Shown piece by piece: positions 1 to 6,751 of a stretch of 8,547 nt of DNA. Source of the stretch: Phycisphaerae bacterium (GTDB lineage Bacteria; Planctomycetota; Phycisphaerae; JAAYCJ01); NCBI GenBank assembly GCA_012514125.1, contig JAAZAW010000330.1, forward strand, positions 1 to 8,547. The letters are read 5' to 3'. The number at the start of each line of letters is the position of its first letter. Positions within the stretch are counted from its first letter, which is position 1. A model generated the notes under the pieces. The model had not been told where the DNA came from. It made no database searches and saw nothing but the letters and a program-made list of their open reading frames with translations. The position numbers and the translations under genes are program-made.

Positions 1-45
1 TTATCGGTAACGGGAAAAGTTTATCTTAAACCGATCGGCTTTTCC
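1..45. other. AT-rich leader with overlapping inverted repeats
   Basis: The left edge carries several mutually exclusive inverted repeats: GGAAAAG (13-19) with CTTTTCC (39-45), GTTTA (19-23) with TAAAC (27-31), ATCGGT (3-8) with ACCGAT (30-35), and the palindrome CCGATCGG (31-38). The outer pair could be the end of a terminator for a gene to the left, but no clear T-tract follows (only ATTTG). No coding sequence is visible in this stretch. It could equally be an operator region for the promoters just downstream. Confidence 0.25.
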
Positions 46-47
46 AT

Positions 48-106
48 TTGACAGTGATTCCGGGCAGTGATAGTTTTTTGATATCCGAAAGATATTACAG
101 TATATT
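48..106 (+). promoter_or_regulatory. Two overlapping sigma70-type promoters upstream of the SH3b gene
   Basis: Promoter A has a perfect -35 TTGACA (48-53), a 17-nt spacer and an extended -10, TG-A-TAGTTT (68-76). Promoter B has TTGATA (78-83), a 17-nt spacer and TATATT (101-106), each 5 of 6 to consensus. Expected starts are near 83 and 113, giving leaders of roughly 77 and 47 nt before the ATG at 160. The hexamers and spacings are read directly from the sequence; their use is inferred. Confidence 0.55.
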
Positions 107-159
107 AATTATGGTTTGAATTGCGTAGTATCAATAAGGGTGTTTGGGAGTCTAAATCA

Positions 160-1527
160 ATGAAACGCATGAAAATTTTGACATGGGTGGTTAGTTCTTT
201 GCTCTTGGCAACATTTGCTATTGGACAAAAGGCGGAGTCGTTTCCCTTTACCGGTGTGGTGACGGGGAATGATGTCAATGTTCGTTCAGGCCCGGATACC
301 AATTGGTATGTGGTTGCCAAGTTGATGCGTGACAACCGGGTTGAGGTTGTGGGTGAAGACGGCGGCTGGTATCAGATTGTTCCGCCGCTGGGGACGTTCA
401 GCCTGGTGAGCAAGGACTATGTGGAAAAGTCGGGCAATCAAGGGACGATCACGGGCGATCGGGTGGCGATTCGGGCCGGATCGAGTTTGAATGATCGGGA
501 CACGGCGATTCAGTTGAGTGCGGGCAAGGGTACCCAAGTGACCATTACCGGTCAGCAGGGCGATTGGTATCGGATTGCTCCGCCGGAGGGGGCGTATGTC
601 TGGATTGCCAAGCAGTTTGTTCGGCCGATGGACACTATCAAGGCTAAACCTATAGCGAAGGTCGATGAAGAAAAAGAAACTTTGCCTGATGAAGCGGAAG
701 GCGGGATGATCGAGGAGCTTCCTGAAACCCAAGAGGTTCCGGCTGATCGCGATGAAGCTCAGATCGACGAGGAGGAAACCGCAACGTTAGGGGGCAAGTT
801 GACGACGCGTGCGACGGTGGAGCCTCAGGTTCCCGGGTTGCGGCGGACGACGCGAACGACGATTACGACGCAGGACAAGCCTGGAGTGACGAAGGAAACG
901 ACGATTACCACCACTACGGTTGAAGGCGACGATGCGTCGATGGGCGATTATGCGGATCAACTTTATGAGGTTGAAAAGGCGTTTATCGACGAGTTGAAGA
1001 AACCTCTCAAGGAGCGGGAACTTAAGCCGTTGATTGAAAAGCTTCAACCGATTGCGGACCAGAAGGACAATCCGGCGGCGGCAACATTTGCGAAGAGCCG
1101 GATCGAGGCGATTCAATATCAGATCGACGGTCAGAAGGGCGTATCGAAGCTGATGGAGATTCAGGAGCAATACTCCTCGGAGCTTCGGAAGATCAATGTT
1201 CCGGCCCTTAAGGAATACAAGGAAAGTGAGATCAGTGCGGCGCCTTTCCAGGGGTCGGGTATTTTGCGGCCTAGTTTGGTGTTTGCGGGTCCGTTGATGC
1301 CGGAACGATATCGGTTGTTTGATCCGTGTTTGAACCGAACGGTAGCGTATGTGGAAATTGCCCCGGAGGTTCAGATCAATATCAGCGATTACATCGGTAA
1401 GAACGTTGCGGTGTACGGTACGGCGGCAGTGGATGCGAAATTGGGTTATCGTGTGATTACCGCGAGTTTCTTTAAACTTGTGCCGGAGCCGGAATCGGTG
1501 ATCAATTCACCTTCGGTGATTCCGTAA
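160..1527 (+). CDS. Secreted double bacterial-SH3 (SH3b) domain protein
   Basis: 455 residues. The ATG at 160 is chosen over an in-frame TTG at 121 because GGGAG (146-150) lies 9 nt upstream and the protein then begins with a clean signal peptide (basic MKRMK, hydrophobic core to about residue 22). Two SH3b repeats follow: about 28-90 (VNVRSGP, GGWYQIVPP) and 94-155 (VAIRAGSS, GDWYRIAPP, YVWIAKQFV). SH3b domains usually bind peptidoglycan or cell-surface ligands, so an envelope role is likely. Then come an acidic linker (165-208), a Thr-rich low-complexity stretch (214-253) and a predicted helical, charged segment (262-355). The C-terminal part (365-440: RYRLFDP, VAYVEI, YIGKNVAVYG) looks like a small OB-like beta domain that I associate with planctomycete SH3 proteins. 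It has no visible catalytic motif. It is probably cotranscribed with the small gene 35 bp downstream. Confidence 0.85.
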   Translation: MKRMKILTWVVSSLLLATFAIGQKAESFPFTGVVTGNDVNVRSGPDTNWYVVAKLMRDNRVEVVGEDGGWYQIVPPLGTFSLVSKDYVEKSGNQGTITGDRVAIRAGSSLNDRDTAIQLSAGKGTQVTITGQQGDWYRIAPPEGAYVWIAKQFVRPMDTIKAKPIAKVDEEKETLPDEAEGGMIEELPETQEVPADRDEAQIDEEETATLGGKLTTRATVEPQVPGLRRTTRTTITTQDKPGVTKETTITTTTVEGDDASMGDYADQLYEVEKAFIDELKKPLKERELKPLIEKLQPIADQKDNPAAATFAKSRIEAIQYQIDGQKGVSKLMEIQEQYSSELRKINVPALKEYKESEISAAPFQGSGILRPSLVFAGPLMPERYRLFDPCLNRTVAYVEIAPEVQINISDYIGKNVAVYGTAAVDAKLGYRVITASFFKLVPEPESVINSPSVIP

Positions 1528-1562
1528 CGAAAACGAAGAGGTGTTGACAGGAGCGATTGACG

Positions 1563-1763
1563 ATGGAATGCAAGCAGAAGCAGAATAAGGAGCGATGCGG
1601 ATGCACTTATGGTTCCTGCGGGAACAAGGGAATTTGTTGTGAGTGTTTGCAGTCGCATTTGCGAAACAGGGAGTTGCCGGGGTGTTGCTTTCCACCTGAA
1701 GCGGAACGGACGTATGACCGGTCGTTTGAGAATTTTGCACGGGCGTGGAAGTTGGATCGTTAG
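1563..1763 (+). CDS. DUF6485-like cysteine-rich small protein
   Basis: 66 residues with 9 cysteines (3, 12, 14, 19, 25, 26, 28, 41, 42) and one His (32), in the order C-x8-C-x-C-x4-C-x5-CC-x-C-x3-H-x8-CC. Such spacing suggests zinc or Fe-S binding. The tail (FPPEAERTYDRSFENF) matches what I remember of DUF6485, a family of unknown function found in anaerobic bacteria and archaea. The start is ATG 1563, with AGGAG (1549-1553) 9 nt upstream; an in-frame TTG at 1557 sits too close to that site. There is no signal peptide, so the protein is probably cytoplasmic, unlike its exported neighbour. The gene follows the SH3b gene by 35 bp and is followed by a terminator, so the two likely form one transcript. 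Function is not known. Confidence 0.8.
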   Translation: MECKQKQNKERCGCTYGSCGNKGICCECLQSHLRNRELPGCCFPPEAERTYDRSFENFARAWKLDR

Positions 1764-1809
1764 GAAGCCCATTGAGCACAAGCCCGTCGGTTAAAGAGGA
1801 AAAAATAGT

Positions 1810-1856
1810 TCAAGCCGTAGTCATCGATCAGAAGGCTGCGGCTTGATTTGTTTCTT
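1810..1856 (+). terminator. Intrinsic terminator after the SH3b/Cys-rich unit
   Basis: TCAAGCCGTAG (1810-1820) pairs with CTGCGGCTTGA (1836-1846): an 11-bp stem with one G-T wobble and a 15-nt loop. It is followed directly by the T-rich run TTTGTTTCTT (1847-1856). This separates the first transcription unit from the sppA unit. Confidence 0.7.
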
Positions 1857-1883
1857 GCCTGTGAGCCACAGGCGTGATACGCT
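1855..1883 (+). promoter_or_regulatory. Possible promoter for the sppA-lnt-lipoprotein unit
   Basis: TTGCCT (1855-1860), a 17-nt spacer and TACGCT (1878-1883) preceded by TG-A, i.e. an extended -10. The -10 is a weak match, so the call rests on spacing, the TG extension and position: just after a terminator and about 50 bp before the sppA start. Confidence 0.3.
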
Positions 1884-1934
1884 AAGGACCGGAAGAGAGG
1901 GAAAATTATAGATCCTTTTTCAGGGAGTCCATCC

Positions 1935-3758
1935 ATGCGAAAATTTATTTTATTTAGTGTGTTCATCGGATGTATCGGTTTGCCGGTGTGTTTGGGTAAG
2001 ACGGTTGAGACTTCAACAGTGCCGGCGACGACCAAGGCGGTTGATAAGATTGTTGTGCTTCGGCTCGATGGTAAGATTACCGAAGCGCCGCCGAGCGTGG
2101 ATTTAGGGATATCGGAGCTTCAGTTGAATTTATTCTGGGATCTGCTACGTATGATTCGCATGGCGAAGAACGATCCTGAGGTTGGCGCGTTGGTGGTTTT
2201 GATCGACGAGCCTGAATTGAGTTTGGCGCAGTGTCAGCAATTGGGGATGGAGTTGGCGAAGTTACGGGCGTCGGGCAAGAAGGTTTTCGTTCATACTGAC
2301 AGTATTACTACGGCGATGTATCTTTTGGCGTTGCCGGCGGATCGGATCGGTATGAGTCCCGGGTCGATGCTGCTTGTGAACGGTATCGCGGCGAATGTGT
2401 TTTATTACAAGAATCTGATGGACAAGCTTGGGATCGAAGCGGATGTCGAACACTTTGGGGATTTTAAACTGGCGGCGGAACCTTTTACTTCATCGCAGCC
2501 GTCGAAGTATATGGATGAGCAGATGAACGATTTGCTGGATAGTCTTTTCAGTCAGGTCATACAGGCGATCGTTCAATCGAGGAAGATGACACAGGCGGAA
2601 GCGGAGGAGGTTATCGATCGCGGTCCGTTTGTGGCGGAGCAGGCGGTGCAGGAACGATTGATCGATCAGGCGGTTCATCGGCAGGATATGCTGAAAGAAA
2701 TTCGCCGAACATTGGGCGGGCAACTGGTCTACAATTATGGTCGGGGCAAGATACCCGACATTAAAAGCGACTGGAGCGGGCTGATGCAGATTTTCGGTAT
2801 GATCGGCTCGAAGGGCACCAAGGATGGTCAGGATAAGGTTGCCATCGTTTATGTAACGGGGATGGTGGTCGAAGGTGAAACTCAGGAGCTTTTCGATTCG
2901 GCCCAGACGGCAGGATCGCGAACGATGCGTAAAGCGTTTGCGGAGATTATGAAGAACGATCGGATCAAAGCGGTGGTGGTTCGAATTAATTCGCCCGGCG
3001 GATCGGCAACGGCGTCGGAGATTATCTGGGACTTGATCCGCCAGGTGCCGGAGAAAAAGCCTGTGATTATTTCGATGGGAACGGTGGCGGGGAGCGGCGG
3101 TTATTATATCGCTTCGGCGGGCAGTTATATTTTTGCATCGCCGGCGACGCTGACCGGGTCGATCGGAGTGGTTACGGGCAAGCCTGTGCTCACGAAAATG
3201 ATGGATAAGATTAATGTCAATCACAAGACTTATACTCGCGGGAGAAATGCGACGCTCTTCGATCTTTTTCATCCGCTGACGGACGAGCAGCGTGCAATGC
3301 TGCATGATCAGATGCAGGTGGTTTTCGATCAGTTTAAAGATCGTGTTATGATGGGCCGGAAGGATAAAATCAGGAATATCGACGACCTGGCGACAGGCAG
3401 AGTTTATACGGGCGAGCAGGGTTTGTCGCTGGGACTGGTGGACGGTGTGGGTACGTTGGCTGACGCGGTCGAGATGGCGGCGAATCGGGCGAAGATTACG
3501 TCATACGATGTGGTGCATTTGCCCAAACCCAAGACGCTGGTGGAACTTTTGCTTGAAGGGATGGGCTATCGCGTGGATCCGGAGCAGGTGTTGGCGGGCG
3601 GTCGATTATTATCGGGATTGAGTTCGGAACAGAAGATGCTGATGCTGGTTGCATCCGGTGTGGATTCGTCATTGATCGGTGAGACGCTGATATTGGCGAA
3701 GCTGTTCAAGGGCGGTCATGTATTAATGGTGGCTCCATATCATATTGAACTTTGGTAG
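1935..3758 (+). CDS. sppA: Signal peptide peptidase SppA, long (67K) type
   Basis: 607 residues, the length of the duplicated E. coli-type SppA, a serine/lysine protease that degrades cleaved signal peptides at the inner membrane. ATG 1935 has AGGGAG (1922-1927) 7 nt upstream. Residues 1-21 form a signal peptide or N-terminal anchor. The N-terminal S49 domain (about 37-260) carries the general-base lysine K178 in GDFKLAAEPF, matching E. coli K209. The C-terminal S49 domain (about 300-520) carries the oxyanion-loop motif RINSPGGSATASE (350-362) and nucleophile S387 in GTVAGSGGYYIA, matching E. coli S409. Both members of the dyad are present, so the enzyme should be active. The tail (530-607) is less conserved. 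lnt starts 8 bp after the stop, implying one transcript devoted to signal peptide and lipoprotein processing. Confidence 0.95.
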   Translation: MRKFILFSVFIGCIGLPVCLGKTVETSTVPATTKAVDKIVVLRLDGKITEAPPSVDLGISELQLNLFWDLLRMIRMAKNDPEVGALVVLIDEPELSLAQCQQLGMELAKLRASGKKVFVHTDSITTAMYLLALPADRIGMSPGSMLLVNGIAANVFYYKNLMDKLGIEADVEHFGDFKLAAEPFTSSQPSKYMDEQMNDLLDSLFSQVIQAIVQSRKMTQAEAEEVIDRGPFVAEQAVQERLIDQAVHRQDMLKEIRRTLGGQLVYNYGRGKIPDIKSDWSGLMQIFGMIGSKGTKDGQDKVAIVYVTGMVVEGETQELFDSAQTAGSRTMRKAFAEIMKNDRIKAVVVRINSPGGSATASEIIWDLIRQVPEKKPVIISMGTVAGSGGYYIASAGSYIFASPATLTGSIGVVTGKPVLTKMMDKINVNHKTYTRGRNATLFDLFHPLTDEQRAMLHDQMQVVFDQFKDRVMMGRKDKIRNIDDLATGRVYTGEQGLSLGLVDGVGTLADAVEMAANRAKITSYDVVHLPKPKTLVELLLEGMGYRVDPEQVLAGGRLLSGLSSEQKMLMLVASGVDSSLIGETLILAKLFKGGHVLMVAPYHIELW

Positions 3759-3766
3759 TAGGATTC

Positions 3767-5473
3767 ATGGACATCGCGGAAAAAGTTTCAAATCTGAAAA
3801 AAAGAGTTGTGACACGATCGAACGGCATAAATCTGGCGTTGGCGGGAGCAGGTGTGCTTTTGTATACGCTGATTTTTCCGCCGTTCGATATTGCATGGCT
3901 GGCGTTTTTTGCATTAGTGCCGTGGCTGATTCTGATTTTTCGATGCGGTCCGCGGGAGCAGTTTATTTTCAGTATGCTGACGGGGCTGGGGTTTTATCTG
4001 ATCAATGTTCACTGGATTTTACCGATCACGATTCCGGGTTATATCAGCATGTCGATTTATCTGGCATTGTACTGGCCTGTGACGGGCATGTTGATTCGAG
4101 CGATGTATCGTCATGGTGTGCCGATTGTATTGACGGTGCCGATGGCGTGGGTTGCTTTGGAATATATTCGCGGGCTTGGGCCGTTGGGTTTTCAGTGGTT
4201 TTATCTGGGGCATTCGCAGGCGGATCATTTGTCGTTGATTCAAATTGCCGATATTGGCGGGGCCTATGCGGTGAGCTTTATGGCGGCGTTGATCAACGCG
4301 GCGATTTTCGAGTTGTTTCATTTTCGAAAGAGTTTATCGAATCGTCATAAACTGATCGATTTTGCCACCGCGGCGGCGGTGCTGATTGCGACCGTTTTTT
4401 ATGGGCAGTGGCGACTCTCGCAGAATATGACGCGACCCGGGCCTGTGATTACGGTGATTCAGGAAGATTTTCCGATATTTGTCGAAGGGGAGTCACCGGA
4501 TATTTATGATGTTTTCGACGGTCATCTTCAGCTTTCTTTTCGAGCGATAGCGGACCACCCCGATATGATCATTTGGCCTGAGACATCGATCGGAGTTTCC
4601 ATCAATCCTGAATTTCTGAATGCCAAACCGACGAAGAAAAATTACCAGTACGAACAGCCTCACAGTGAAGTCTTTGTCGAAACCTTAACCAAACTTGCAC
4701 GAACTGCCAGGGCGTATTTAATTGTCGGTGCCTTGAGTAAGGAATTCAATCCGGAAGGTCATTATCCCGAGGTGGACAAATACAATTCGGCGATCATTTT
4801 CGATCGTCAGGGAAACTACGCCGACCGTTACGATAAAATTCGGCCTGTGCTTTTTGGTGAAGTGGTTCCGTTTCGTCATTCGATCCCGTGGCTTTATCGT
4901 TTTTTGAATGAAAATATGACTCCTTACGGCAGGGACGGTTTTGAATATTCACTGACGCAGGGGCGCACGCTTAAGCAATTTACATTGCCTACAGACACCG
5001 GCGATTATCGTTATGCGATAGCGATTTGTTATGAAGACACTATGGCGGATCTGGTTCGAGAAAACGCGGCAACAACGACCCACAAAAAGCCGATCGATTT
5101 TTTGGTGAATCTGAGCAACGACGGTTGGTTCAATCATTCGAGCGAATTGCCGCAACATTTGAAAATCTGTGTTTTTCGTGCGGTGGAAAATCGTTTGACG
5201 ATCGCGCGGTCGGTGAATACGGGCATCAGCGGTTTTATCAATCCCGACGGCAGCATCGAGGCGGTGGTTCGCAGCGGATCGAAACTTTATGGTTCGGGCA
5301 TTCGCGGGCATCTGACGCGGCAGATTAAAATTGATTCGCGCATTACGCCTTATTCACGGATCAAGGATTCTTTGAGTCGAGTCAATTTGATTTTGGTTCT
5401 TTTCTGTTCCTGTTTAAATCCGGTTCGATATTTGCGAACCCCAAAGGAGTCGATTTCTCATCATGACGCTTAA
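3767..5473 (+). CDS. lnt: Apolipoprotein N-acyltransferase Lnt
   Basis: 568 residues from ATG 3767. Lnt moves an acyl chain from phospholipid to the N-terminal Cys of diacylated lipoproteins, the last step of maturation at the inner membrane. The N-terminal third is hydrophobic with about seven membrane segments (21-36, 42-59, 66-84, 93-113, 117-134, 160-183, 197-212). A nitrilase-fold periplasmic domain follows (about 225-520), and a last membrane segment lies near 537-552. The catalytic triad is intact: E272 in WPETS, K357 in RYDKIRPVLFGE, C421 in AICYED, equivalent to E. coli E267/K335/C387. VNLSNDGWF (447-455) is another family motif. An extra 20-25 residues after the Glu motif (280-305) lengthen it beyond the E. 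coli enzyme. The ribosome site is weak: AGGA (3760-3763) is only 3 nt from the ATG, so translation may be coupled to sppA, whose stop is 8 bp upstream. A TTG at 3752 is a less likely start. Confidence 0.95.
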   Translation: MDIAEKVSNLKKRVVTRSNGINLALAGAGVLLYTLIFPPFDIAWLAFFALVPWLILIFRCGPREQFIFSMLTGLGFYLINVHWILPITIPGYISMSIYLALYWPVTGMLIRAMYRHGVPIVLTVPMAWVALEYIRGLGPLGFQWFYLGHSQADHLSLIQIADIGGAYAVSFMAALINAAIFELFHFRKSLSNRHKLIDFATAAAVLIATVFYGQWRLSQNMTRPGPVITVIQEDFPIFVEGESPDIYDVFDGHLQLSFRAIADHPDMIIWPETSIGVSINPEFLNAKPTKKNYQYEQPHSEVFVETLTKLARTARAYLIVGALSKEFNPEGHYPEVDKYNSAIIFDRQGNYADRYDKIRPVLFGEVVPFRHSIPWLYRFLNENMTPYGRDGFEYSLTQGRTLKQFTLPTDTGDYRYAIAICYEDTMADLVRENAATTTHKKPIDFLVNLSNDGWFNHSSELPQHLKICVFRAVENRLTIARSVNTGISGFINPDGSIEAVVRSGSKLYGSGIRGHLTRQIKIDSRITPYSRIKDSLSRVNLILVLFCSCLNPVRYLRTPKESISHHDA

Positions 5474-6464
5474 TAAAGAAATGAAGATAGGTTTGATGTT
5501 GTCGGTAATGATCATGGCGGGTTGCACCCAGACAAACGGATTGATGACCCTCACCAACCAGCAGAACCTTGCGGGCAAGGCGAGAAAGTTATTGATGGAA
5601 AGCACAGGTTCACCTTCGCCGTTGTTCAGATCGCATGCGATTGAAGCGCTTTCTGAAACCCGGCAGACCTCTGCCGTACCGTATATTCTCGAAGGCCTTA
5701 ACGATTCATATTGGGGTGTGCGGTTTAGCGCGTGTCTGGCGATTATGAAAATAAAAGAGACTTCCGCAAAACCTCAATTGGTGAAACTCGTTCAAACGGA
5801 TCCGGATAAATCTGTACGAGCCGCTGCTGCCGGGACGCTCCATGTTCTGGGCGATACGCGTTATACACCGCTGCTGGGACAGACGCTGTTTGACAAGGAT
5901 GTTGTCGTTCGTCGAAATACCGCAACGGTATTGGGGCTGACGGGTAAGCCCGGGGCCATTCGTTTACTTAAGTCGGCGGCGATTCGGGATGAAGATGTTT
6001 CGGTCAAGCTCCAGGCCATAGAGGCGATGACATTGCTCGGCGATACCTGGGCGCAGCGGTTGATGGTCAACAACACACGAAGCGTTTTCGACGATGAGTG
6101 TATCCTGGCGATGCTGGCGTTGGCTCGCGCGAAGGTCGATGCGGCGGGCGATATGATCGCGTATGTTTATGAAAGGTCCGGCGCGGCGGATCGGCTGGGA
6201 ATGAAACTCGTCGCCTCTCGGGCGTTGGCGATGCTGCAGGATTATCGCGGGAAGAAAACCGCGCTTAACGCATTGAATTATCGATCAGGTAACGCAGCAC
6301 GTTCGGCGGTCATTCGAAACCTTGCCGCGATGGCGCTGAGTGAAATGGGGGATGCTTCGACACTCGATGCACTGGAACGGGCGATGAGTGATCCGAATGA
6401 AGATGTGCGCATCGCCGCGGCTCTGGCGGTGCTGAAGATCATGAATGCCACAAGTCCATTTTAA
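5463..6464 (+). CDS. HEAT-repeat lipoprotein
   Basis: 333 residues. The signal region ends in VMIMAGC, a lipobox with M at -3 and Cys21 as the lipidated residue, so this is a probable substrate of the Lnt encoded next door. The rest is alpha-helical and built of HEAT/PBS-type repeats of about 30-35 residues (near 53-80, 83-112, 116-142, 147-172, 178-200, 280-330). Recognisable repeat cores are GVRFSACLAI, SVRAAAAGTL, VVRRNTATVL, SVKLQAIEAM and DVRIAAALAVL. Such repeats usually form protein-binding scaffolds; no enzyme motif is visible. ATG 5463 overlaps the last 11 bases of lnt and has AAGGAG (5444-5449) 13 nt upstream, rather far, which suggests coupling to lnt termination. ATG 5481 would give a shorter lipoprotein signal but lacks a ribosome site. 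The partner protein is unknown. Confidence 0.85.
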   Translation: MTLNKEMKIGLMLSVMIMAGCTQTNGLMTLTNQQNLAGKARKLLMESTGSPSPLFRSHAIEALSETRQTSAVPYILEGLNDSYWGVRFSACLAIMKIKETSAKPQLVKLVQTDPDKSVRAAAAGTLHVLGDTRYTPLLGQTLFDKDVVVRRNTATVLGLTGKPGAIRLLKSAAIRDEDVSVKLQAIEAMTLLGDTWAQRLMVNNTRSVFDDECILAMLALARAKVDAAGDMIAYVYERSGAADRLGMKLVASRALAMLQDYRGKKTALNALNYRSGNAARSAVIRNLAAMALSEMGDASTLDALERAMSDPNEDVRIAAALAVLKIMNATSPF

Positions 6465-6497
6465 ACACTTTCAAGGAGTGATCGATTTTTTATTTCG

Positions 6498-6650
6498 GTG
6501 TTTAATGTGCCATGGATTGGTTTGAACTTTCATCACTTTCTTACGGGGCGAAGTTCCAGGGAAGACGCCGTCCGAATTTTGAATCAGGCGAATATCAATA
6601 TTGGCAAAAATGATATTATTCGGACGATTTTTGAGCGGTTAAACAAATAA
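6498..6650 (+). CDS. Possible small ORF of 50 codons, start uncertain
   Basis: An open frame begins right after the stop of the HEAT lipoprotein gene, in that same frame, and runs to TAA at 6648-6650. From GTG 6498 it would encode 50 residues. The C-terminal 30 look like real protein with two short amphipathic helices (REDAVRILNQ, NDIIRTIFERLNK), and its codons resemble those of the neighbours. Against it, no start has a well-placed ribosome site: AAGGAG (6473-6478) lies 19 nt before GTG 6498 and 13 nt before an ATT at 6492. It may be a small gene, a remnant of a longer protein, or chance. It overlaps the inverted repeat at 6569-6626, which offers a competing explanation. I do not recognise the sequence. 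Confidence 0.3.
   Translation: MFNVPWIGLNFHHFLTGRSSREDAVRILNQANINIGKNDIIRTIFERLNK
6569..6632 (+). terminator. Nested inverted repeat followed by a short T-run; possible terminator of the sppA unit
   Basis: CGTCCGAAT (6569-6577) is the exact complement of ATTCGGACG (6618-6626). Inside it, AATATCA (6591-6597) is the exact complement of TGATATT (6611-6617). The two right arms are contiguous, so the RNA can form one 16-bp helix with a 13-nt bulge on the 5' side, followed by ATTTTT (6627-6632). The T-run is short and the bulge large, so termination is plausible but unproven; a regulatory hairpin is the alternative. Confidence 0.4.
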
Positions 6651-6669
6651 TTTTTGCCGTAAACAAATA
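6640..6669 (+). repeat. 10-bp direct repeat TAAACAAATA, 20 bp apart
   Basis: TAAACAAATA occurs at 6640-6649 and again at 6660-6669, exactly 20 bp start to start, i.e. about two helical turns and the same DNA face. It lies 83-112 bp before the start of the leukocidin-like lipoprotein gene. This geometry is typical of tandem regulator sites, but no regulator is known. I saw no convincing -35/-10 pair between here and the gene start. Confidence 0.35.
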
Positions 6670-6751
6670 TTAAAGAACCTCTGCGTCAACTCCGATATGG
6701 AAATAAAGTTTTGTTTGATTGAATCGGTATGTCTTTTTTGGGAGTTTTAAG

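Noticed and set aside
1..45. Terminator of an upstream gene from GGAAAAG/CTTTTCC
   Set aside because: No T-tract follows and several competing pairings exist; listed only as an inverted-repeat region.
2490..3305. 271-codon open frame on the - strand
   Set aside because: Antisense shadow of sppA, rich in Arg/His/Leu as expected from the complement of the coding strand; sppA has both catalytic residues.
3745..4350. 201-codon open frame on + overlapping lnt
   Set aside because: It is an alternate-frame shadow of lnt, with biased Gly/Ser/Cys/Asp composition and no ribosome site of its own; lnt has a full catalytic triad in the other frame.
6461..6505. Inverted repeat TTAAACAC / GTGTTTAA at the end of the HEAT gene as a terminator
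   Set aside because: The 8-bp AT-rich stem has a 29-nt loop and no T-run after it.
6512..6613. 33-codon ATG open frame (starts MDWFELSS)
   Set aside because: No ribosome site, and it overlaps the 6498-6650 frame, which looks more protein-like.
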